In this document: positions 7,875 through 13,855 of the stretch, piece by piece
How the letters are laid out: each line of letters starts with the position of its first letter
How positions within the stretch are numbered: position 1 is the first letter of the stretch
DNA from: CAYUHZ01 sp964444625
Lineage (GTDB): Bacteria; Patescibacteriota; Patescibacteriia; Patescibacteriales; GWC2-42-12
Direction of reading: 5' to 3'
DNA: 13,855 nt
Assembly: GCA_964444625.1 (NCBI GenBank)
Contig: CAYUHZ010000022.1
Location: forward strand, 1-13,855
Program-made: the position numbers and the translations under genes
The notes under the pieces: generated by a model
The model's database searches: none
What the model was told of the DNA's origin: nothing
What the model saw: only the letters and a program-made list of their open reading frames with translations

Positions 7875-8234
7875 ATGACAAATAGCAGTATCATTATTAA
7901 TGCGATGAATATTTTTTTTAGTTTTGTCTGGGGAATTATTTATTTTCCGTTTTGGTGGTACGTGGAAGGTTTTTGGTTAGTATTGCTTGAAATCAAGGCA
8001 TTTATAGCAAATCGGGCTAAAATGCTGGATATTGCGGTATGGTTAAAAAATGTTTTTACGCCAATGTACGGCCAAACTGATTTTGCCGGAAGGTTAATCA
8101 GTTTTTTTATGAGGCTGTTCCAAATATTTTTTCGAGGCCTTGTAATGATTTTTTGGCTAATTTTTTCATTATTGCTAATAGCTTTTTGGCTTTTGTTGCC
8201 ATTAGTGATCGTCTACCGAGTTTTTGTATTGTAA
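7875..8234 (+). CDS. Small hydrophobic membrane protein, partner of the Clp ATPase
   Basis: The 119-residue product is strongly hydrophobic and aromatic-rich. A membrane segment spans about residues 12-38 (FWWYVEGFW inside it), a moderately polar stretch about 41-80 carries WLKNVFTPMYGQ and RLISFFMRL, and a second long hydrophobic segment lies at about 88-116. There is no signal-peptide cleavage site or catalytic motif that I can name. I have an impression of similar proteins in Parcubacteria, but no function is known to me. It is the first gene of a two-gene operon: its TAA is 3 nt before the ATG of the Clp-like ATPase, so expression is probably coupled. The start is set by the upstream promoter, which places the transcript start at or beside this ATG. 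Inference: it may help place or regulate the membrane-anchored ATPase. Confidence 0.85.
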   Translation: MTNSSIIINAMNIFFSFVWGIIYFPFWWYVEGFWLVLLEIKAFIANRAKMLDIAVWLKNVFTPMYGQTDFAGRLISFFMRLFQIFFRGLVMIFWLIFSLLLIAFWLLLPLVIVYRVFVL

Positions 8235-8237
8235 AAT

Positions 8238-10985
8238 ATGCCAGATATTAATAACTGCAAACAACTTATAGTTTGCCCGGAATGTAATGGCGCCAAATTT
8301 AAGAGCGCGCAAATAAATTGCCCAAATTGCGGCGGTTTTGGTCAGGGTTATTTTTATTCAAACAAATTTTTTTATTTAGGGCGGGACTATCATCTAGTTT
8401 GGGTTGTCTTGCGACGATTAAAAAAATATGCCGATTTGGCTGTTACCGGCATTGCTTTAACCGCTTTAGTTCTTGGTTTAATAGCTTTGTTTTATTTTAT
8501 TTGGGAAAATTTGGGCTACAGTGATAATATTTTATGGCAAATTTGGTCTTCGGAAAATCATTCGCTTTACCTTGATTTTTTTTGGAGCAGTTTGTTGTTT
8601 GGTTTGTTTGTTGTTTACCGACTATTGCATACCCAAAATCGAGGCCGCAATATCATCAACTTAAAAAAATTAACTGTTAACACAGGAGAAAATTTACCCG
8701 ACAATTGGCGCGATTTGCGGAAAATTAAGAAAAGTCAAAAAATTAATGTGGGCCTATCCTTCAGCAGCCCATTGGAGAAGATATTGGAACAAACTGTAAA
8801 GAAAACGGCTGTTCATGGCAAGGCGGCGGATGAAATAAGCCTATTCGTTGAATTATTGTCGGACAAACTGGTAAAAACGGTTTTTTATCGCTTAAATATT
8901 GATCCAAAAGAAATCAGTAAAAAAATAACCAATAACTTGGCTGGTTCTACTGAAGCGCCAGGCAGCGGATTGTCGGTTATGGTGGTTGAAATTTTGATTG
9001 ATTCATATTTGCAAGCCATGGAAATGAGGCAAAAAAAGGTACAGCCTTTTAATGTCCTGGCGCCGATCATTATGCGCAATTCCTGGTTGGCTGATTTGTT
9101 GATAGATTTCAATCTTGATCAGCGGGCTATAAATAATGTGATTAATTGGCTGGCAATAAATGACCAGTTGAGGGAGAGTTATTTGCTTTATAAGAAGATG
9201 GCTAGATTTAAGCCTGCTAGCGCGATCAACCATTCTTATACCGCTTTAGCCACGCCCATTCTGAATTATTTTTCTCATGATTTAACATTAGCCGCTAAGT
9301 GGGGCAGGTTGGAATTTTGCGTTGGACGATCAAATGAGTTAAAAAAAATATTTGAAAATTTTATCAGCGGTCAAACCGGAGTGCTTTTAATGGGACCGGA
9401 AGGTTCGGGCAAGACAAATATTATTCACGGTCTAGCTCAGTTAATGGTTAAAGAAGAGGTGCCAATTTATTTGCAAGACAAGAGATTGCTAGAGTTAGAT
9501 ATCGCCCGTCTGGTCAGCGGAGTTGATCCGGCTCAGGCTTCAGGCAGATTGGAAGTTATTATTGATGAAGTGGCTAGAGCCGGTAATATAGTTCTATTTA
9601 TTGAAAATATTGAAAATATTTTAGGTTTTACCGCCGGAGGGGAATCCAGCCTTGATTTGTCGGAAGTATTGGCGAATGCCATGGAAAAACATTTATTATT
9701 TTGTTTAGCGACCATAACTACGGAAAACTATGGTAGATTTTTTGAGCATTCAGCTTTAGCCAGGCAAATGTCCAAAGTTGAAGTATCGGAGCCTGAGCCA
9801 GATCAGGCGATATTGATGATTGAAAGCAAGATCGGCTATCTGGAAAGCCAATATCCAGTGATATTTACTTATCAGGCGATTGAAGCAGCTGTAAATCTTT
9901 CGGATAAGTATATGCACGAGCAATATTTACCCGACAAAGCAATTATTATTTTGGAAAAAGCAGCAGCCAAGCATTCCTCGGTTAATAAGGTTAAGAAAAT
10001 TATTGATCAGCAAGAGGTTGCAATAGCGGTTAGTGAACAAAGCGGAGTTCCGGTGGCAGATATTAGTCGGCAGGAATCAGAGCTATTGCTTAATCTAGAA
10101 CAAGCGATGAGCCAGTATGTTGTCGGCCAAAAAGAAGCCCTTGCCAGTATAGCTGATTGTTTGCGGCGCTCCAAAGCCAATTTACGTTCTGGTAAGCGTC
10201 CGATTGCCAGCTTTTTGTTTCTTGGCCCGACCGGCGTTGGTAAAACTGAAGTGGCAAAAACAGTGGCAAAGGTATTTTTTCAAAATGAAAAATACTTTGT
10301 CCGATTGGATATGAGCGAGTACCAGCATCCAAATAGCGTAGAAAAAATGATCGGCGATCATGACGGAGCTTCGGGCTATCTGACCGAGGCGGTTCGCCGT
10401 TCTCCCTATGCCCTGATTTTGCTTGACGAGTTTGAAAAAGCCCATGCTAACATTTTGGACTTGTTTTTGCAGGTAATGGATGACGGCAGGTTAACTGACG
10501 GACAGGGGAGAACGATTGATTTCACCAATTGCGTGATTATAGCTACTTCAAACATCGGGGCGATTTATATTGAGGACCGGGTTCGGGCGGGAATTGATAT
10601 TGATAATATCAAACAGGGTTTAATCAATGATCAGTTGAATAAGGCATTAAAGCCGGAATTGATTAACCGTTTTGACGGTATCGTGGTTTTTACGCCCCTT
10701 GAGTTAGCTGAAGTTTCTCAAATCGCTCGCTTAATGCTCAAGCAAACAGCCGATGAATTGATGGAAAAAGGCATTAGCCTAGAATTGACCGATGAAGGAG
10801 TGAGTGATTTAGCTAAGCTTGGTTATGATCCGGCATTCGGCGCTCGTCCTTTAAGGCGCGTTATTCAAGATCGCTTAGAAAACGAGATTGCTAAATTGTT
10901 GTTAAGCAAACAATTAGTTAGGCGCGATACTTTGATCGTTAAGCCTGATTTGAATTTAGAAATTGTAAAAGCGAAAAAAATATAA
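8238..10985 (+). CDS. Membrane-anchored, zinc-ribbon ClpA/B/C-like double AAA+ ATPase
   Basis: A 915-residue Hsp100/Clp unfoldase relative. N-terminus: a four-Cys zinc ribbon (Cys13, 16, 28, 31; CPEC and CPNC) of DnaJ-like character, then two predicted membrane helices (about 65-90 and 110-130). About 170-330 resembles the Clp N-domain helical repeats. The first AAA+ domain has Walker A GPEGSGKT (386-393) but a Walker B reading LFIENIE (453-459) where LFIDEI is usual, so its hydrolysis is doubtful. The second is canonical in Walker A GPTGVGKT (663-670), Walker B LLDE (728-731), sensor TSN (770-772) and FGARPLRR (867-874). The usual GYVG pore loop before LTEAV is replaced by a shorter GDHDGASGY. 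No ClpB-type long coiled-coil middle domain is present. Role inferred: ATP-driven remodelling or protein unfolding at the inner membrane. No ClpP gene is in the window. No Shine-Dalgarno is seen; coupling to the upstream gene is likely. Confidence 0.92.
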   Translation: MPDINNCKQLIVCPECNGAKFKSAQINCPNCGGFGQGYFYSNKFFYLGRDYHLVWVVLRRLKKYADLAVTGIALTALVLGLIALFYFIWENLGYSDNILWQIWSSENHSLYLDFFWSSLLFGLFVVYRLLHTQNRGRNIINLKKLTVNTGENLPDNWRDLRKIKKSQKINVGLSFSSPLEKILEQTVKKTAVHGKAADEISLFVELLSDKLVKTVFYRLNIDPKEISKKITNNLAGSTEAPGSGLSVMVVEILIDSYLQAMEMRQKKVQPFNVLAPIIMRNSWLADLLIDFNLDQRAINNVINWLAINDQLRESYLLYKKMARFKPASAINHSYTALATPILNYFSHDLTLAAKWGRLEFCVGRSNELKKIFENFISGQTGVLLMGPEGSGKTNIIHGLAQLMVKEEVPIYLQDKRLLELDIARLVSGVDPAQASGRLEVIIDEVARAGNIVLFIENIENILGFTAGGESSLDLSEVLANAMEKHLLFCLATITTENYGRFFEHSALARQMSKVEVSEPEPDQAILMIESKIGYLESQYPVIFTYQAIEAAVNLSDKYMHEQYLPDKAIIILEKAAAKHSSVNKVKKIIDQQEVAIAVSEQSGVPVADISRQESELLLNLEQAMSQYVVGQKEALASIADCLRRSKANLRSGKRPIASFLFLGPTGVGKTEVAKTVAKVFFQNEKYFVRLDMSEYQHPNSVEKMIGDHDGASGYLTEAVRRSPYALILLDEFEKAHANILDLFLQVMDDGRLTDGQGRTIDFTNCVIIATSNIGAIYIEDRVRAGIDIDNIKQGLINDQLNKALKPELINRFDGIVVFTPLELAEVSQIARLMLKQTADELMEKGISLELTDEGVSDLAKLGYDPAFGARPLRRVIQDRLENEIAKLLLSKQLVRRDTLIVKPDLNLEIVKAKKI

Positions 10986-10987
10986 CA

Positions 10988-11013
10988 AAAGGAGGATTTT
11001 TCAATCCTCCTTT
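10988..11013. terminator. Bidirectional hairpin terminator between convergent genes
   Basis: An 11-bp perfect stem (AAAGGAGGATT 10988-10998 with AATCCTCCTTT 11003-11013) closes a 4-nt loop. The U-tracts are short on both sides (three T on +, four T on -). It starts 2 nt after the Clp ATPase stop and ends 5 nt before the stop codon of the convergent minus-strand gene, so it can serve both. Confidence 0.75.
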
Positions 11014-11018
11014 AAGAT

Positions 11019-11417
11019 TTATGTTTTATTGTGATGAAAGCAGTCTTTGTGATAAAGACTGATCGAAGCCCCCATCGCTTTGACATAACACAGACAGTTC
11101 ACCCAATCTGGTATGTCAATGTTTTGGGCGCAGAGCTGCTTTTCATCAATGAAGAGGAATATTTCCCTCTTGTTGCCATTTCTGGTGGTAACTATTTTTT
11201 CCAGAATGGCTGCGTTTGATGAAAAGACATCCCAAGAACAAATAATTCTTGTGAACATTTTAAAATTCTTGGGTTTTGGCTTCTTTTCGTAATTGAAGCC
11301 GTTTATTAATTCATCTTCCAGCAGATAACCTATTAAATCGCAAAGAATTTCTGCTGAAAACTCGCCAAACACTCCGACTTGAATGTTTAGCCTTTTTACA
11401 ATTCCACCGCTTGACAT
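11019..11417 (-). CDS. Hypothetical 132-residue protein with a very strong Shine-Dalgarno
   Basis: I do not recognise this protein. The chosen start (ATG, 11415-11417) is fixed by AGGAGG 6 nt upstream (11424-11429 on the + strand); a longer reading from 11462 would put that ribosome site inside the gene. The product appears soluble and mixed alpha/beta: a core reads VKRLNIQVGVFGEF, a linker is rich in Lys and Pro (EKKPKPKNFK), and later comes an alternating hydrophobic run, EIFLFIDE. Six Cys (26, 60, 96, 108, 110, 126) and a C-terminal His/Cys cluster (HKDCFHH, 123-129) could bind a metal, but the spacing fits no motif I know. It stands alone, convergent with the Clp operon and divergent from the WecA-like gene. 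Its ribosome site is unlike the weak or absent ones of neighbouring genes, which suggests high or independent expression, or a foreign origin. Confidence 0.75.
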   Translation of the reverse strand: MSSGGIVKRLNIQVGVFGEFSAEILCDLIGYLLEDELINGFNYEKKPKPKNFKMFTRIICSWDVFSSNAAILEKIVTTRNGNKREIFLFIDEKQLCAQNIDIPDWVNCLCYVKAMGASISLYHKDCFHHNKT

Positions 11418-11423
11418 TTTCCC

Positions 11424-11429
11424 CCTCCT
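11424..11429 (-). promoter_or_regulatory. Consensus Shine-Dalgarno AGGAGG deciding the start of the 132-residue gene
   Basis: It reads AGGAGG on the minus strand, then GGGAAA and ATG. A 6-nt spacing and full consensus match make this by far the best ribosome site in the window. Confidence 0.85.
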
Positions 11430-11477
11430 GTTCAAATTCAAAAGTTTTGAAAGAACTAACAAACACTTGAACTTTAA

Positions 11478-11483
11478 TATAAT
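11478..11483 (+). promoter_or_regulatory. -10 element TATAAT for the WecA-like gene, in a divergent promoter region
   Basis: A perfect TATAAT lies 19 nt before the ATG at 11503, giving a predicted leader of about 13 nt with no Shine-Dalgarno. No good -35 is seen. The same AT-rich stretch also carries a minus-strand candidate (TTGACT at 11494-11499, 17 nt, TAAAGT), so the two divergent genes probably share this 85-bp control region. Confidence 0.45.
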
Positions 11484-11502
11484 TTCTTAGAAAAGTCAAT
11501 AA

Positions 11503-12534
11503 ATGAACTATTATTTAATTTTTATTTTTAATGCCAGTTTTATCTTCAGCTTGTTGGCGACTATGTTAGTTGGGAATATTGCCAAGAGCATTGCCGCGGT
11601 TGATCTTCCGGATCAAACCAGAAAGATCCATTCTGGAGGCACGCCCCTGCTTGGCGGATTGGCAATTTTTGCGGTCTTTTTTTTCGTGTTATTTTTAAAT
11701 CAAGAAAAAATTTTAGTTGGCAATTTAAATATCTCGCATTGGTTGGGGTTTTTTGTCGGCGCTTGTTGGTTGATGATCGGCGGATTTTTAGACGATAAAT
11801 ACAAATTAAAACCCTGGCAACAATTGGTGTGGCCCATTTTAGCGGTAATCAGCTTGATTGTTGGCGGCGTAGAAATAGAAAAAATTACCAACCCTTTTGG
11901 CGGTTATATCAACTTGGGCTGGGTTTCTGCTTTGTTGATTTTTATTTGGCTGATGGGCATGATGTATACTACGAAACTGCTAGATGGCATGGACGGCTTG
12001 GTTACCGGCACAACGGCTATTGGGGCGCTGATAATTTTTTTGTTCACTATGACTACCAGATATTACCAGCCAGACATAGGTTTCGCCGCTCTGATTTTTG
12101 CCGGCGCTTGCTTGGGATTTTTAGTTTTTAATTGGCATCCGGCAAAAATTTTTTTAGGGGAAGGAGGATCGCTGTTGTTGGGGTATATCTTGGGTGTGCT
12201 GGCGATCATTTCAGGCGGCAAAATCGCTATTGCTTTATTGGTTATGGGCATACCGATATTGGATCTTGTTTGGACGATTGTAAGACGTTTAATAGCAGGG
12301 AAAAATCCACTTCGGTTTGCCGATCGCCAGCATCTTCATTTTAAGTTGTACGATTTGGGCTTGTCTCAAAGAAAGACGGTCATGTCGTATTATTTTATTT
12401 CAACTATTTTTGGCTTAGTTGCGCTTTTTTTGCAAAGTTCAGGAAAACTATTGGCTTTTGGCATCTTGATAATAGTGATGTTGTTCTTGGTGATGGGCAT
12501 ATCATATCTTGACAGGAATAATAAAATTACCTAA
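11503..12534 (+). CDS. WecA/TagO/MraY-family polyprenyl-phosphate sugar-1-phosphate transferase
   Basis: A 343-residue polytopic inner-membrane enzyme with around ten hydrophobic segments. Family motifs appear in order: DLPDQTRKIHSGGTPLLGG (34-52), the Asp pair FLDD (95-98), LLDGMDGL (159-166), FLGEGGSLLLG (217-227), and the cytoplasmic DRQHLHFKL (274-282) that matches the HIHH-type sugar-binding motif. The family moves HexNAc-1-phosphate from a UDP-sugar onto undecaprenyl phosphate, the first lipid-linked step of cell-wall or surface-polymer synthesis. Lacking MraY-specific context (no mur genes) and carrying HLHF, it is more WecA-like than MraY; the acceptor polymer is unknown. Two positions differ from common family forms (GE for GD in the FLGEGGS block, F for the last His), which I believe is usual in CPR relatives. 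Translation starts at the ATG after the TATAAT. Confidence 0.9.
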   Translation: MNYYLIFIFNASFIFSLLATMLVGNIAKSIAAVDLPDQTRKIHSGGTPLLGGLAIFAVFFFVLFLNQEKILVGNLNISHWLGFFVGACWLMIGGFLDDKYKLKPWQQLVWPILAVISLIVGGVEIEKITNPFGGYINLGWVSALLIFIWLMGMMYTTKLLDGMDGLVTGTTAIGALIIFLFTMTTRYYQPDIGFAALIFAGACLGFLVFNWHPAKIFLGEGGSLLLGYILGVLAIISGGKIAIALLVMGIPILDLVWTIVRRLIAGKNPLRFADRQHLHFKLYDLGLSQRKTVMSYYFISTIFGLVALFLQSSGKLLAFGILIIVMLFLVMGISYLDRNNKIT

Positions 12535-12599
12535 ACTTACAAAGTAATTAAATGAGCCTCAAATGGCGGTTTTTTTATTCAAATAAATTAAATAATAAT

Positions 12600-12908
12600 A
12601 TGGGCAAAATTGCGGTAATCAAAAGTGGCGGCAAGCAATACAAGGTCGCGGAGGGGCAGATGGTAAAAATAGAGAAGTTGGCAATTGAACCAGAAAAGAA
12701 AGTAAAATTCGATACTTTATTGATAGGCGATGAGAAGGAAGTTAGAGTCGGCGCCCCTAGTTTGGGCGATTTGGTTGAGGGTAAGGTTATTGAACATGGC
12801 AAATCAAAGAAAATAACAGTGGTAAAATATAAAAGCAAGACTCGTTATAAAAAAACTACCGGCCATCGCCAAAATTTTACCAAAATACAAATTGAAAAAA
12901 TTTCTTGA
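12600..12908 (+). CDS. rplU: Large-subunit ribosomal protein L21
   Basis: A 102-residue protein with the L21 N-terminus KIAVIKSGGKQYKVAEG, the central acidic DTLLIGDEKEVRVGAP block and the basic C-terminal KTRYKKTTGHRQNFT, which binds 23S rRNA. The length matches the family (about 100). The start at 12600 is preferred over the in-frame ATG at 12552, because L21 normally begins just before the IAVIKSGGKQY block and the extra 16 residues are atypical. No Shine-Dalgarno is seen; the upstream stretch is almost pure A/T. It lies 65 nt after the WecA-like gene on the same strand and ends with TGA just before a bidirectional terminator. The usual partner rpmA (L27) does not follow here. Confidence 0.95.
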   Translation: MGKIAVIKSGGKQYKVAEGQMVKIEKLAIEPEKKVKFDTLLIGDEKEVRVGAPSLGDLVEGKVIEHGKSKKITVVKYKSKTRYKKTTGHRQNFTKIQIEKIS

Positions 12909-12918
12909 TTTTATCAAT

Positions 12919-12954
12919 AAAAAAATAGCTCGGTAATTCATGGGCTATTTTTTT
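12919..12954. terminator. Bidirectional Rho-independent terminator between rplU and recR
   Basis: AAAAAAATAGCTC (12919-12931) pairs with GGGCTATTTTTTT (12942-12954) over 13 bp with one G-T pair, around a 10-nt loop. The A-run and T-run give a seven-U tract in either direction. It overlaps the recR stop codon by 2 nt. Confidence 0.88.
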
Positions 12955-13549
12955 ATACTTCATTACGAAATTGTAAGGCGTTTTTTAGAGTTTGTTCGTC
13001 GGCATATTCCAGTTCTGCTCCCATGGGCAATCCCCTGGCTAAACGAGTAATTTTTATCCCCAAGTGTTTGAAAGTTTTGGCTAAATAAAGAGCGGTGGTT
13101 TCACCTTCTAGATTTGGATTTAGCGCAAGAATAAGCTCTTTTATTTTTCCGCCTTTGATTCTATTTTCTAGTTTTTTTATCGCTAGTTGCTGCGGTTTTA
13201 CTTCATTGATAAAGCTAATAACTCCGCCTAGAATGTGATAAATTCCATTATAACCGCCGCTTGATTCTATTGTAATCATGTCCCTAATGCTTGAAACAAC
13301 GCAAATTGTATCTTGATTTCTATTTTTGTCCGAACAGATGTGGCAAGGGTTGGTTTCTGCTATGGTGCCGCAGATTGAGCAAATTATAATTTTTTCTTTT
13401 AACTCAGCTATGGCTTGGGCAAATTGTTGCAACTGCTCCGGATTTTGTCTGAAAAGAAAAAACACATATCTTTCCGCTGTTTTTTGACCGACAGTTGGGA
13501 GTTTGGCGAATTGTTCTATTAGATTTTGTATCGCCCTGGGATATTTCAT
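12953..13549 (-). CDS. recR: Recombination mediator RecR
   Basis: A 198-residue protein, the usual RecR length. In order: a helix-hairpin-helix DNA-binding segment (LPTVGQKTAERYVFFL, 17-32), a four-Cys zinc finger (Cys57, 60, 69, 72), a Toprim domain from about 80 (ICVVSSIRDM, then GIYHILGG) and the C-terminal LNPNLEGETT and RLARGLPMGAELEYAD blocks. The family loads RecA onto gapped DNA with RecO and RecF and works in the cytoplasm as a clamp-like ring. The residue after CVV is Ser86, where RecR proteins usually have the Toprim Glu. The start ATG overlaps the ybaB stop as ATGA, and an AAGGA site lies a few bases upstream inside ybaB, so translation is coupled. The ybaB-recR pairing is widely conserved, often with dnaX before it. 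Confidence 0.95.
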   Translation of the reverse strand: MKYPRAIQNLIEQFAKLPTVGQKTAERYVFFLFRQNPEQLQQFAQAIAELKEKIIICSICGTIAETNPCHICSDKNRNQDTICVVSSIRDMITIESSGGYNGIYHILGGVISFINEVKPQQLAIKKLENRIKGGKIKELILALNPNLEGETTALYLAKTFKHLGIKITRLARGLPMGAELEYADEQTLKNALQFRNEV

Positions 13550-13827
13550 AGGTTAAATCCTTCAAATCCCTTACCCATTGATTGCATTTTTTCAGCCATT
13601 AATCGTTGGGTTTTTTTAATACCGTCATTAAAGCAATCGGTTAGTGTTTTCTCAAGTGTTTCCTTGCTCAGCTCCGGGTTGATTGATAAAGCTGTTATTT
13701 CCATGTTGCCGTTTAAGCTGATTTTAACTCCGTTTTTTTCTAGATTTATGGTTTCTTGAGCCAGGGTGTTTTGAAGAATTTTAGCCTGGCTCCGCAGATC
13801 TCTGAATTGTTTCAGTTTATTAAACAT
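13546..13827 (-). CDS. ybaB: YbaB/EbfC-family nucleoid-associated DNA-binding protein
   Basis: A 93-residue protein, close to the family length of 100-110. It begins MFNKLKQFRDLRSQAKILQ, has the central beta-strand block VKISLNGNMEITALSINPE, and ends in a helical tail with QRLMAEKMQSMGKG. The family forms dimers that bind DNA with little sequence preference and often travels with recR and dnaX in DNA maintenance operons. It is upstream of and translationally coupled to recR through a 4-nt ATGA overlap. The 28 bases before its start are nearly all A/T, with no Shine-Dalgarno; any upstream operon partner lies outside the window. Confidence 0.88.
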   Translation of the reverse strand: MFNKLKQFRDLRSQAKILQNTLAQETINLEKNGVKISLNGNMEITALSINPELSKETLEKTLTDCFNDGIKKTQRLMAEKMQSMGKGFEGFNL

Positions 13828-13855
13828 TTTTATTATTTTAAATTATTAATTTAAT

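Noticed and set aside
11418..11462. A longer 147-residue version of the orphan gene starting at 11462
   Set aside because: The consensus AGGAGG at 11424-11429 would then lie inside the gene, and it is ideally spaced for the ATG at 11415-11417.
12552..12577. Terminator between the WecA-like gene and rplU (GCC, TCAAAT, GGC, then a T-run)
   Set aside because: The possible stem is only 3 bp. The T-run alone is not enough, so rplU may be partly read through from the upstream gene.
12552..12599. A longer L21 starting at the ATG at 12552
   Set aside because: It adds 16 atypical residues before the normal L21 N-terminus; the ATG at 12600 fits the family.
1..13855. tRNA, rRNA, CRISPR array or integrase attachment site
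   Set aside because: No cloverleaf with TTCGA-type arms, spaced repeats or flanking direct repeats were found by eye on either strand.

Overview
The window looks like an AT-rich genome of the Patescibacteria/CPR type, most likely from the Parcubacteria side. That inference rests on four things: a membrane-anchored, zinc-ribbon Clp ATPase paired with a small membrane protein; a WecA-type transferase with the GEGGS and HLHF motif variants; the compact ybaB-recR pair; and a promoter that appears to make a leaderless transcript. I read these from motifs only, without phylogeny. TGA and TAA both behave as stops, so the standard bacterial code applies.

Region 1 (1-6824, + strand) is the 3' part of a secondary-metabolite assembly line. 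It opens inside an NRPS subunit (end of an adenylation domain, then a peptidyl carrier domain). The next gene overlaps it and encodes a 2038-residue polyketide synthase with the order KS, AT-less linker, C-methyltransferase, KR, ACP and a terminal condensation domain. The NRPS would load and pass on an amino acid. The PKS would add one malonyl unit delivered by a separate acyltransferase, C-methylate it and reduce it if the KR works. The terminal condensation domain would pass the chain to an acceptor not encoded here. No thioesterase, free-standing acyltransferase or phosphopantetheinyl transferase is in the window.

Region 2 (6825-7874) is a worn boundary. It holds a probable terminator, an unrecognised minus-strand reading frame, an extended -10 promoter, and a pseudogene broken by an in-frame TGA and a frameshift.

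Region 3 (7875-10985, +) is a two-gene operon: a 119-residue membrane protein, apparently translated from a leaderless mRNA, followed 3 nt later by a ClpA/B/C-like ATPase with a zinc ribbon and two transmembrane helices at its N-terminus. It ends in a strong hairpin shared with a convergent 132-residue orphan gene (-) that has an almost ideal Shine-Dalgarno.

Region 4 (11503-13855) is housekeeping: a WecA/TagO-like polyprenyl-phosphate sugar-1-phosphate transferase (+), ribosomal protein L21 (+), a bidirectional terminator, then recR and ybaB (-) joined by an ATGA overlap.

The most notable point is a modular NRPS/AT-less PKS on the same contig as CPR-like housekeeping genes, since CPR genomes are small and generally poor in such pathways. 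The contig join should be verified before any biological claim.
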